DNA of 64,000 bases from Galdieria yellowstonensis. Its lineage: Eukaryota > Rhodophyta > Bangiophyceae > Galdieriales > Galdieriaceae. The translations under genes were made by a program, and so were the position numbers. The notes below the pieces were generated by a model. The model did not search any database. It saw only the letters and a program-made list of their open reading frames with translations, and was not told the DNA's origin. Where the stretch lies: positions 62,001-126,000 of the forward strand of contig JANCYU010000054.1 in NCBI GenBank assembly GCA_026122205.1, in the 5' to 3' direction. Positions 10,730 to 21,030 of this stretch are shown here, one piece after another (the stretch's first letter is position 1; each line of letters starts with the position of its first letter).

Positions 10730-11318
10730 ATGACGAGTGTCCATACCGAAGACACTTCAAATTGGGAAAAAGTATTCTTGCGGTTAGAAAAAAGGTTCCA
10801 ATATTTGGAATATCTAGAGTAGGGAATATTCCAAGACGCACTCCACCTACTCAATCCTTTTTAGAAAAAGTGCGTTGGATCCCAATATACTCGTACCTGC
10901 GTGGTATCGAGGCAAGTGTCGTGTCTCGTCATCGAACATTGTCCACTCAGTTGTTTTCCATAGACAATGTGCAAAATACTTTGCCGTTGTTATCCCTTTT
11001 GTTCGAGGTATAGTGAGATAGTTGTTGGGAAATGGTGCAACGAGTTGAAGACTGGAACATATATATATATATATAGCGTTTGGAACAAGAACATGTGGTA
11101 GATATTACGGAAGAGGATTTCGATAGCCATATAGATGATAGCATTCAGGTAGGTGTATGGATAGAGTTACTTGGGATATACTTTGTTTTTAAAGATAGCG
11201 ATAGCACAAGATACAAGAACTAGAAAAATGGAACCAAAAATGGAAGTCATTGGAAGAATTGGCATCGATGGTTGCGACCACCCAAGGAGGAGGAGGAGGA
11301 AAGGAGACACGAAAATAA
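10730..11318 (+). CDS. Small coiled-coil protein, function unknown
   Basis: I assemble four exons. The first begins MTSVHTEDTSNWEK. It joins, through an intron ending at 10833 with a weak GTT-type donor, to an exon reading PPTQSFLEKVRW and ending LLSLLFE. Then come ERLEQEHVVDITEEDFDSHI and, after an intron ending near 11212, LEKWNQKWKSLEELASMV and a Gly-rich tail. Charge and heptad spacing suggest coiled coils, as in many small subunits of kinetochore or transcription complexes. No family could be assigned. The first donor is uncertain. Confidence 0.5.
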
Positions 11319-11456
11319 GACCATATTTTCATTTTTCACACGATAAGAAAATCCCCTTTTTTCCTATTTCTTATCGGCGAAAAAAAAACCACCACAACAA
11401 CACACACACAATTACTACGATATCGATGGAGATAGATAGATATAGCCAAGGAAAGA

Positions 11457-13194
11457 CTAACGAGGAGACCACGTCGCATATTCCACATTTCTCATCAACC
11501 ACCGACAAGGACGTTGTTGATAAAGATATTGAATAAAGAGTCCTTGTTCTTCTTCTATTCCATATCTTTTGGCATTTTCATGTTGTCCAACATAACAAAA
11601 GGCATCGCTATTCGGTGACCAAAATGTTTGTGACTAGAGACATCATCATCATATACTTGAAAGCTATTTCTGCAACTATTCTTCTTACCTTGATAAATTG
11701 ATCAAAGAATGGCAAAAAATTGCACACAAAAGTACAAGTCAATATCAAATTGGGATATCGATAAATACGTTGGTTGGATATATCCAATACCACAAAATAA
11801 GACTCCCATTTTCTTTTTCTTCTTCTCGTTCGATTCTCATTGGAAGCACTCGTAGAAGAGATATTCCCTACACTTTGTTGCTCTTCTATCCTATCACTAG
11901 TCGTCACTTCGGCAATAGGTTGAATAACCAAACACAACAACTTTTGATTATCTGGACTAAATTGAAAGGCACGAACTCCTTGTAAATGTTGTTGATGAAC
12001 CAACCGATAACTGGAGCCACTATTCCACATATACTCTCGCGTAAATACAATAGGCTCCATATGCCAACTCGTCCTATCCAACTGAAATACTTGCAACGTG
12101 GTTGGATTCTGAACATTAGGTAAAGCTACTTGAGTAGTGGACTCTTCTAAAATAGCAACATATTTCATATCGCAAGTCATATGAAAAGCTTTTCTACCAA
12201 AAAACTTTCCCAATTCCATACGATATTCCATATCCATCGCCGCTCGATGGAATTTGCACAAAATAAAGCGGTCCGCTTGCAATCCTTGAGCACTAGGAAT
12301 GCTATCGTCTCGTTCCAAATAAAGAATATAATCGCCTTGTTCGGTATTGATCCATTGTGGTGCAGCAAAGTATCCAGCATTGCGAGTTGCTATGCATTCC
12401 GACTTGAGATGCTTCTCTTCACTTGAGTCATCGGAATTCAGGCCTAGGGAGGAGGATGTGGAACAAGATGAATTAATAGCCAAACTGAAGAATGACTTGA
12501 GATTCAATACAGCTATGGTATCTCCATTGATATGAGCAACTATATAGTCTTCCTGAGAACAAGTATCAAAGAAAAAAGTATTCAAAGTACACAATTCCAC
12601 GGGAGGGGCAATCTCTTCCAACACACTAGAAAGATATAAACACAAAGGTGCAGCTCCATGTTCCGCAATAAAACTAAAATAATTGCCATCCGAAAACCAA
12701 AGATAATAAAATGGAGGAGTAGAAACTGCCAATTCCTTTCGTTTCCCGGTGGAATCCACGACGACACAAATAAAACTGGCAAAAGACCGAAAATAAGTAA
12801 ATAAGATGGACTTTCCAAAAGGGTCCCAACAAGGTTGTTTGAAGTTGCTCTCTTGGCCATTCGCTTTTGCTACTATATGAATATCCGAACCATCCGGTTG
12901 ACAAGTAACTATTGTGGAGTCTTTCAAAGTAACCAGCAGACGATTGACAGGACAATTCTGCTGTTGATGAAAGACTCTGTGTAAACAAGCTTTCTTGTAG
13001 TCACCGTGGAATAACTCAACTACTCTCAATAACGGAAATTGTTTCGACAGTCTTTCCCACAACTTGTCTTCCGATGCCAAACGCCTCCAACGTCGACACG
13101 TATGCAAACACTGAAATAGTGAAAAAGTATCCAAATATTGGAATATATGAACAACCAACTCGTCAGAAAGTAGCTGAAAGTTGTCGAATGACAT
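11457..13194 (-). CDS. F-box protein with C-terminal beta-propeller-like region
   Basis: The N-terminus carries an F-box (LLSDELVVHIFQYLDTFSLF...CRRWRRLASEDKLWERL), which would bind SKP1 in an SCF ubiquitin ligase. The remaining roughly 500 residues form repeating hydrophobic strands with WDPFGKSILFTYF, WFSDGNYFSFI and FSPDNQKLLCL, as in TolB/WD-like propellers that bind substrate. One intron near 11690 joins a last exon that ends EYATWSPR. The start is the ATG at 13194; a longer open frame lies in the 5' leader. Confidence 0.78.
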
Positions 13195-13400
13195 AAAACC
13201 ACCGACACTCTCTTATTCCACAAAAGCTCCCAACACACAAGTCATCGCTCCACTGTTCCAAGTCCAATCGCCTTTGTTCGGTCGTGGCGGACATCCTTTG
13301 GACACGAAAAGCACAAGCGACACGAGGGAAGAGTAGGAGTTGCTGCCTTTATTGAGGGATAAATGATTCTATATTCTACTTGTACTCATTCTCTGGTTGG

Positions 13401-13808
13401 TCAAGTCTCTTGTGGAGGACCTGAACCACCAGGAATCAACACACATATATTGTTCCCATTGAGAAGTATCTATATATATACACACACAAATAATATATGT
13501 TAGACTTGTGTACCAAAAAGGGGAGAAATATACTTTCGACTTGCCTGATCTAATTGTTTCGTTATCAACCTGCCCTCACTAGACCACTCATATTCACACA
13601 CATCTTCTAAAACCTAGACTATGAATCCATACGCTTGTGGAATACTAGAAGGGCAACTACTACGAAAGCTTACCATATTCACAAACTGGTCGAACCCTCT
13701 TAAAATACCGGTAAACTCCTTGTCCGTTTTCATAAGAACCCATATTTTGGACCCAATACACTTGTCTACCAACTCCAACGGGAGAACAGGAGGAATACTT
13801 TCACTCAT
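13401..13808 (-). CDS. LSM5: U6 snRNA-associated Sm-like protein LSm5
   Basis: LSm5 is a subunit of the LSm2-8 (U6 snRNP) and LSm1-7 (mRNA decay) rings. The Sm1 motif reads LVDKCIGSKIWVLMK and GILRGFDQFVNMVLED; the Sm2 motif reads LDQILLNGNNICVLIPGG. Length is about 90 residues, normal for the family. There are three exons. The second intron (13470-13544) has a GC donor: exon end CAG, then GCAAGT, and the protein homology fixes the junction exactly. Confidence 0.93.
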
Positions 13809-13992
13809 TGTCAAGCGACTCGCGAAACCAAAGCCCAACAACACACAACTAGCTCTTGTGGTTTTTCCCAAGACACAAACGCCAACCCAAAAAATTTTCA
13901 AGTGCTTTATTGCAACTTGTGTGTGTGGGGTGGTGGTAACATTTCCTCCCATCACAACAACAACAACAACAACTCATACGTAGAAAGAGGTT

Positions 13993-14888
13993 TCAAGATT
14001 CTTTCTTTTCCAATACTTGTTTCTTCTTATAAGTATTCACGTAAAAACGAACAAATAAGGCAAGATACGAAAATAAAATGACGATTCCCGATATAGCACC
14101 TAGTTCTGTTCCATAACACCTAGAGATAGACAGGTCGATTAGTAATGTGCCAGTCAAGACATTGAATATTTACTTGTCAAAGTCAAATCCATTCAAAATA
14201 AAAACTCCATATGCATAAGAGCAAACGAAAAGATCGATGATAAACTGAATAATTTGTATCGTGGTAAGATAACGCTTCCACCAAATTTCTTTCACAAGGA
14301 TGTCAAACAAACAATATGAATTACGATAAAAAGTGATAACCAACCTCGTTTCAATGCAGTCATGGCAAAATAATAATACATAATCACGTGAACTCCCAAA
14401 TTCAACAATATGGGTACCCACTGCACTGTGCTATACTCTCTCTGTTGAATCCAACACAAAACAAGCGTTGCTGCATGATGATATTCGTGTAAAAACGTTA
14501 CAGGTTTCTTTCGAGCAACTAATAGAAACGTGTCCAACAACTCTACATATTTGAAAAGATAATTTAGCCAATAAATAAACTGGAGGCGGCCATCCTGATG
14601 GGTAGCGGAGCCACAAACCAACTCATGAGGGGTATAGAGTTTGGACTTTTCAAAAATAACTGCACCAAGAGCAATAAAGAGAATAAAAGAGAAGAAACTT
14701 AAACAGCCATTGTAAAAAAACAATAATGAAGGGGAACGAAGGGGTTTTCGATTCGAAACCAACAACTTGAAAACTCTAGTGAGCGTAAAATAAAGAACAC
14801 AGGTAACACAGGGAATCCAAAAGGAGGAGAAAGGTGTAACACCTGCTTCAAACCGAAAATCGTCAAGTGAGTCCAAAGTCTTGCTCAT
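13993..14888 (-). CDS. ELO-family very-long-chain fatty acid elongase (3-ketoacyl-CoA synthase)
   Basis: It condenses malonyl-CoA with acyl-CoA in the ER elongation cycle. Multiple membrane helices are seen. The histidine box is HEYHH (FLHEYHHAAT), preceded by LFKYVELLDTFLLVARKK and followed by NLGVHVIMYYYF, all ELO signatures. Three exons; the last two encode WWKRYLTTIQIIQF and the C-terminus ending with a lysine-rich tail (YKKKQVLEKKES), consistent with ER retention. The ATG at 14888 begins MSKTLDSLDD. Confidence 0.9.
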
Positions 14889-15896
14889 TCTTGAAAGAAA
14901 AGAAAAGCAAGCCACAAAATGAAACGACGGTTTCGAAATTTCTATGGTGGCAGAAATCCAAAAGAGCGGACAACACAAATCCCGTTATAATTATCTCGCC
15001 AACACGTGAAAAAAAAAGTGAAATCGCTGGATCCGTACGCTAGTATGAGATTCAGCAATTATAAATATATAAAAGCAGAGAACATGACCACTGTCTTTGT
15101 TTCTTGCGCGAGGGTAAACTGACTCTATAGAATTAGAAAAGAAAAAAAGGACCGTATCCCCAGTATATACAGCTCTCCTGCAAAGGAAAGAATGGTAGGC
15201 AATAGAAGCAAGAAGATTTTCCATATCCACAAAACAAATAAAACTGCTCTAGCATTGAAGAGATATTGCATAAAGATACAAAGCAAAATGATTTCTACAA
15301 AGCTGGCAAAGCAACAAAGAAAGAGACTGCAAAAGGGCAACTGTCAACTTGTACCGAACACAAAATTATTTAAAGACCGCTCTTTGAAAGCGTAAATACA
15401 CAGCTTTCAGTTCTGCATACAAGGGTCCCAGGTTCCATGTTCTTATTAATTGTAGAATTAAGCTACGGAACTCTAAACTACATAAAGATTATAAGTAGAC
15501 GTAATTACAAAGACGGCATTATTGTATAATAACTAGCCTTCGAAGCTGATTCAGGTAAGCTTAATCTACCATTTGCGTTGCTAAAACGTGCCAAATAACA
15601 ATGAGAGCTACTTGAAAAATGTACAAAATATGTGGCCCTTTTAAGTCCACATTAATTTCGAGTTTAAAAAGTAAAAATAATCAATAATTTCAGATCCAAT
15701 TTTTTAGATTCTGATGAATAAAATGTCACGGCAAAATAACTGTCAGTTAAAACTTAATCAGATAGAACAATAATTGCAATAATTTAATTTAATGACGCCG
15801 AACCATCTCTAAATATAAATTAATAATGATACAAAAAACTTTTAATTGTGCTTTAAATAATATTACGCTCGTCCAAAAAAGGATATACAAAACATT
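14889..15896. other. A+T-rich kilobase without a supported gene
   Basis: The part from about 15400 to 15896 is especially rich in A and T with many short stop-laden frames and no splice-like coding blocks. One open frame at 15192-15395 (+, 67 codons, very basic, MVGNRSKKIF) could be a small protein, but no family is recognised. No snRNA or other structured RNA was identified by eye. A CACGTG lies at about 15004, upstream of the elongase. Confidence 0.5.
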
Positions 15897-16372
15897 TTAG
15901 AAACTTAATTCTGACTCAGCAAACAATTTGTTTTCAATAAATTCGATAGGCTTAAGCAAATTTTGTATTCTTTGGCACAACTTGTAAATATGCTTTCGGG
16001 TCTCTGCGTCTTCGAACAGTTTTGCGTCATCGCTGGTACTTCGGAGTTCTTCAGCGTACTTGTTCAAAGCATCGAAACTGGTCAATGGCAAAAAAATATA
16101 TATATAAAAAAAGGAAAAGACTACAAAGTGACCCAAACTTACTCGAAAGCTTGAGCTGGTAGTAGTGGTCTGAGTTGCAGAATCAGTTCCGCTGCCGCTT
16201 GATGTCGTTCAACGAACGCCACAAAGGTAAAACGTTCCTCCAATCCTGTCAAGAACCCCTGAAACCTGCTTGCTGGCATCAGATAACGGATTCCCTCGCT
16301 TTTCCCTTGGGCAAAATACTGATCTTCTAAAAACGCAAGTTTTTCAAAAGGATCCTCTCGGTCTTGATCCAT
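15897..16372 (-). CDS. LTO1/YAE1-like protein (tentative)
   Basis: Two exons joined across an intron at about 16087-16140 give about 138 residues. The N-terminal part FEKLAFLEDQYFAQGKSEGI...GFLTGLEE resembles the start of the LTO1/ORAOV1 deca-GX3 family, which acts as adaptor for iron-sulfur insertion into ABCE1. The later GX3 repeats are degenerate, so the assignment is weak. The rest is helical and charged. It could be a lineage-specific protein. Confidence 0.5.
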
Positions 16373-16434
16373 ATCATCAACCAACAATCCAATCGTAGCA
16401 AAAAAAGGATTCCATAATCACATCCCAATCTAAT

Positions 16435-16507
16435 GCTTCCCGTGAGGGTCGAACTCACAACCTTCAGCTCATAAGACTGATGCTCTAACCTATTGAGCTA
16501 GGGAAGC
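16435..16507 (-). tRNA. tRNA-Ile (anticodon UAU)
   Basis: The reverse complement folds as a complete 73-nt cloverleaf. The acceptor stem is GCTTCCC/GGGAAGC, the D arm GCTC/GAGC, the anticodon stem TCAGT/GCTGA and the T arm GTGAG-TTCGACC-CTCAC. The seven-base anticodon loop CTTATGA places TAT at positions 34-36, which decodes AUA isoleucine. No intron is present. Position 37 is G rather than the usual A of Ile tRNAs. The body resembles elongator tRNA-Met. Confidence 0.85.
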
Positions 16508-16756
16508 ATTATTGGAGTATGGCAATTTTTGATGATTTCAAGCTTCTTAGCCGGTCCAAACGAAAAACAACGTGTTGTTTGTAAAGTGTAGTTTTTATTC
16601 TCACCCTATAGATAGATACATACATATGTTTATATACATACATGACCATCTTAGCTTCAATGACCATCCGTCTTTGAAAAAACCACCATCTCCAAACATC
16701 CTCTTCTTTCTTGTTTGTTTTGAAATTGACATTTTCCCGGTCTTGGTCCTTGAACG

Positions 16757-17789
16757 ATGGTAGACTTTTATCAAGTAAGTGCACATCATCCTATGAGAAA
16801 ACCCACCTAGTGATTGTGTATCATTCATCGCAGGTAGCAGGTGTGTCACGTACTAGTTCGAAAGAAGAAATCAAAAAAGCATACCGCAAACTAGTAGTCC
16901 AAGTACACCCCGATAAGAATCGAGATGACCCTGTACGTATCTTTCCGTGAGAGAGCTTTATATGGATTGTATGTAGAGGATGGTTGATAGGAATAAGCAA
17001 TATAGGACGCTACTGCCAAGTTTCAGTCGTTGCAACATATTTTTGAAATTTTATTGGATGACGAGAAGCGAAGGATATACGATGAAACAGGACTAGACCC
17101 GGATAGTGACGACGCGTGTTTTGGTCACTTGTCACCGGAAGATATTTTACGTTTTTGTCGTCGTCACTTGGGTCAAGTAACAGAGGAAAGGATTGTGGAG
17201 TTTGAGGTAGGTGGAACAAAAAAACCAACCCCACGCAAGGGAGAAGAAGAAGAAGAAACTAAGGTTGTGTCTATCTAGAGAAAATATCGAGGCTCGAACG
17301 AAGAACAACAAGACTTGAAACAGTTTTATGTTCGATTTCAAGGAGATTTGCATCGGTACGTTGTCCAAGGTTCAACGATGGACGAAATAACCACGAGAGC
17401 CTAGTATTTTACATTACATTATTTGCAGTGATGAGAGTGATATTCCCCGTTTCATTCGATTTTACGACGATTGTATATCCAAAGGAGAGTTGACGTCTAC
17501 CAAAGCTTATCAACAGTCGAAAAAAACGTCGATGCGACGCTTTTCATCGGCCAAGAAGAAGGAACGTGTCTTGTCTCACGATGATAAGGACCAACCAACT
17601 GCAAATAACGAGAACAACAACAGTCTTACTCAACTTGTATTATCCAATCAAAAGAAACGTATGGCTGCCATGGATGCTTTTTGTGATGCGATATTGAACA
17701 AAGCAACCGCAGGCGCCAACCAAAAATCCCAAAAACAACCACGTCGTCTCCCCAAAGCCAATCGATCCTCCCAAAAAGACACGAAATAA
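16757..17789 (+). CDS. DNAJC9-type J-domain protein (histone co-chaperone)
   Basis: DNAJC9 family members recruit HSP70 and bind histones H3-H4. The first exon is only six codons (MVDFYQ). The J domain continues with SSKEEIKKAYRKLVVQVHPDKN, carrying the HPD motif. Downstream, the DNAJC9-like region reads HLSPEDILRFCRRHLG, then FYVRFQGDLHRDESDIPRFIRFYDDCISKGEL, and a Lys/Gln-rich tail contains LSNQKKRMAAMDAFCDAI. Introns are about 16773-16832, 16934-17006, 17206-17279 and 17356-17430. Confidence 0.85.
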
Positions 17790-17937
17790 ACCCCAAAAGA
17801 GACACACACATACACGTTTGACTCCGAGCTTCACGATGATTTGCTGTCTCTCATAGACTTGTGTGTGTGTTGGTGTCTCTTTTTATTACCAAAACACAGT
17901 CTCGATAAATATATATATACAAGATAGCTAGTTGGGG

Positions 17938-19602
17938 ATGGAAGTAACACCAACGACTAGTTATCGTCCACCAACTTCAACTCGAAAGCGTCCCAACCGT
18001 TACAGTGACAGGTAATTGGAATACTTGTGTCTCTCTATCTCTTGGATAGAAAATAATTAGGGAGACAATAGGTTTATTCCTAGTCGAGAAAGTGGGGATT
18101 TGGTGTCGGCCTTTTCTTTATTAGAAAGTCCAAAAGAAACCAAACCATCTTTGCCTTGGTTGGAGAATTGTTCCGACAGTTATGTGTCGAGTTGTGTATG
18201 GAGGTTATCTAATGGAGGAGCGTCTCCACCAACTGCAACATCTCATTCTTCTTCTTCTTCTTTCCTCCCAGATGAAAGCACATCGATGAACCAAGAAGAA
18301 GATAGAATGGAAGCCAACTACAAATATGTACTTAGGCAAGAATTGTTTGGAGAGTGGAATGAGGACTCTACTAGTCCAAGTTGTACTAGTGCGGACTCTT
18401 TTTGTAACGGTTATCATTCTCCAGATTACTATTCACCTTTTGGGAAACAACCCAACGCTAGTTGTTCCAAAAAGTTGTTTCGTTTCAAAGCTCGTTCCAA
18501 AAGTACGAATCTTGTATCGTCATCAACTTTATCTCCTTTACCACAAGGATGGAACATGATCAATATTCTAGGCAACAACAACAATAATCCCACTAATCAT
18601 TCTACTACAGCAAATAGAAAGATTGTAAAGACTCCTTATAAAGTTTTGGATGCTCCCAACTTGGCAGATGACTTTTATCTCAATTTGGTCGATTGGTCAT
18701 GTATGAATATTTTGGCAGTTGGACTGGATCGATCTGTCTACCTTTGGAACGCAATGAATAGTAAAGTAACCAAACTATGTGAAGTTTCTAGTGGAGATTC
18801 CATTTGTTCTGTCAGTTGGAGTCCTCGAGGAAAGGAATTAGCCGTTGGCACTCGATGTGGTGAAGTTCATTTGTACGACGTTTCTTGTTTAAAGCATATT
18901 CGAACATTTGTGGGACATACGTTGCGTGTTGGTTGTCTTGCATGGAACGATCGTCTCCTTGCTTCAGGGTCTCGAGATCATTCTATACGATTGAGAGATT
19001 GGAAGAGTCCTGAGAGTCAAGTCATGGAAGAACTTGTTGGTCATTCTCAAGAAGTTTGTGGCTTGAAATGGTCTTATGATGACAAATATTTGGCTTCTGG
19101 AGGGAACGATAACAAGTTGTTGATATGGAATCCCAATCACAATTTGTCGGTTTGGAGTCGATTCGATCAACATACGGCAGCAGTGAAAGCCATTGCTTGG
19201 TCACCTCATCAAAGCGGTCTTCTTTGTTCAGGTGGAGGCACTGCGGATCGATGTATTCGGTTTTGGAATGTGACAAGTAACAGTCTCTACAAGACAATCG
19301 ATACGGGATCTCAAGTATGCAACATTGCTTGGTCCAAAAATGTCCAAGAGTTTGTATCGACACACGGATATTCTCAGAATCAAATTATTGTATGGAAGTA
19401 TCCAAGTCTGTCCAAAGTGACTACATTAACTGGACATACTTATCGAGTATTGTATTTAGCTGTCTCACCCGACAATGAATCGATTGTGACTGGCGCAGGT
19501 GATGAAACTTTGCGATTTTGGAAGGTATTTCCTGCTAGTCGCCAAGTCGATGGTTTGGAATCGAAAAGTTTGCTTTCCACTGGTCGAAATTGTTTGAGAT
19601 AA
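17938..19602 (+). CDS. Cdh1/FZR1 (CCS52) activator of the APC/C
   Basis: It is a WD40 substrate adaptor of the anaphase-promoting complex, active in late mitosis and G1. The canonical C-box DRFIPSR is created exactly by splicing of the short first exon (intron about 18012-18071). A Ser-rich disordered region follows, then YKVLDAPNLADDFYLNLVDWS, the hallmark of Cdc20/Cdh1 proteins, and seven WD repeats. FIPSR rather than the Cdc20 form, and the region around LADDFYLNL, favour Cdh1. The last two residues are LR instead of the usual IR tail. UBE2S, another APC/C partner, lies in the same window. Confidence 0.92.
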
Positions 19603-19780
19603 AATACCACAAAACACACACTCTCTCTCTCTTTTTTTTCATATTATTGTGTGCTCCATCAGATCAAATGTAGCAAGTGTATAGTCGACATTGTTCTCAT
19701 CGTGTGTGTGTGGACACTACAATATCTGTTCCAAGTCATCATCGGAGCACACTATTGTTATTATTATCGTTGGTCATTTC

Positions 19781-20545
19781 TTACAAGTGTAGACGAGGTG
19801 TATTGAATACTCCTTTGGTTGGTTTGGAACATACCGCACACTTACCACCGTGGCTGCGATGATAGTCGAGTGCACAAGCCTCACAAAAATAATGTCCACA
19901 TAAAGTAACTACAGGAGAAACAAAAGGCTTGCGACATATATGACAAGCAAATGGGATGGCTGGTGAAGTATCTTTGGTAGGTTTGTCTTTTGGTTTCTGC
20001 TGTTGTTGTTGTTGTTCCCATTCTTGTTCCAATTGCCAACCACTCTTATAGTCACTACGGTCATGAAGAAACTTGCAAGCATCTCCAAACCCACAATACC
20101 CAGTTTCTTTGTAATCTTTGCAAATATCCGGTTGATAGTCGAAACGCACACTTGGACGTATAGCAGATGGCGCCTTTTTTGGTCCAAAGATTCCCCTCTT
20201 TTTGGAACGAGACGACGACTCTTCTTCTTCTTCAAGCACACTCGTATTATTGGTGGAATGTAGAGGTACTGCGGAAGGGTTAGAGTCACAAGTCTCCAAA
20301 GTTGGTTTTCTTGGATGGTTGGTAGAGGCATGAAAAAGGCTGGTTCGACTTGACTTGGGTTTTCTGGAAACGACTGGTGTCGTAGGAATGGACTGTTCGG
20401 TAGTAGGTGCCAAGTCCAATGTGGGTGGTTGTTGTTGTTTTCTAGGTCTCTTTTTCTTGTGGTTCAACTGACCAAGTTGTTCCCATACCTGGTCGTCTGC
20501 AAGTATATTTGTACTTTGCGTATCGTCGTCCACACTTTGTGCCAT
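19781..20545 (-). CDS. RNF113/Cwc24 splicing factor (CCCH zinc finger plus RING)
   Basis: This spliceosomal protein of the Bact complex has a CCCH finger (DICKDYKETGYCGFGDACKFLHDRSDYKSGW) and a C-terminal RING (CHICRKPFVSPVVTLCGHYFC...CAVC). The N-terminal half is disordered and basic, with KKKRPRK. The single exon ends GVFNTPRLHL; since homologues usually end soon after GVFN, a small 3' exon is not required. Start codon ATG is at 20545, only 27 bp from that of the divergent neighbour. Confidence 0.9.
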   Translation of the reverse strand: MAQSVDDDTQSTNILADDQVWEQLGQLNHKKKRPRKQQQPPTLDLAPTTEQSIPTTPVVSRKPKSSRTSLFHASTNHPRKPTLETCDSNPSAVPLHSTNNTSVLEEEEESSSRSKKRGIFGPKKAPSAIRPSVRFDYQPDICKDYKETGYCGFGDACKFLHDRSDYKSGWQLEQEWEQQQQQQKPKDKPTKDTSPAIPFACHICRKPFVSPVVTLCGHYFCEACALDYHRSHGGKCAVCSKPTKGVFNTPRLHL

Positions 20546-20572
20546 CACGACCAGAAAAAGAAACAACGCAGA

Positions 20573-21030
20573 ATGGCACAAGCAATGATCGCCCAGTTGG
20601 AAAATATTCAACAAGAGTTGAACGACTTTGTGGAAAAAACAAGAGAGGAAATGGAACAAGTAAGTAGGAATACGAGTGTTGTAAGTTTTCCATCACAGAC
20701 TCGTGGATATAGATGGTAGAGTGTGTTGCTCAACATATCGGTAAGAAAGAAAAGAAGAACAAAGAGGGAGCTACCATAGATAGGATGTATTTATGGATAT
20801 GTTTGTGTCTAGATATTGCCAATAGAGCGGTGTGTTTGGATAGCCACGTACAAGCAGTACAACAAAAAACGTGGGAATTGTCGTTGGCTTTACGACAAAC
20901 AAGAGACAAGTTGTTGTATATAGACGCAATAGCTGAAAAAGTGTAAGGGGCAAATGTATTCTGTTCTTGTAACGAATACACGGTTGTTTCTAGGAACCGA
21001 TTAAAGCAATGGTGGATCCATTATTTATAA
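20573..21030 (+). CDS. Small coiled-coil protein, function unknown
   Basis: Four exons (introns about 20660-20709, 20736-20811, 20945-20995) give about 95 residues that are almost entirely helical: MAQAMIAQLENIQQELNDF, then VQAVQQKTWELSLALRQTRD and a final VNRLKQWWIHYL. Size and heptads resemble small subunits of BLOC/BORC-type or kinetochore complexes, but I cannot name it. Its stop codon (21028-21030) touches the stop of the convergent GT90 gene. Confidence 0.65.

Noticed and set aside
10635..10841. Minus-strand frame opposite the coiled-coil gene
   Set aside because: The plus-strand exons have consistent introns and coiled-coil character; this frame has none.
11171..11536. Plus-strand frame of 121 codons
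   Set aside because: It overlaps the last exons of two genes in another frame and is rich in simple His/Thr/Arg runs.
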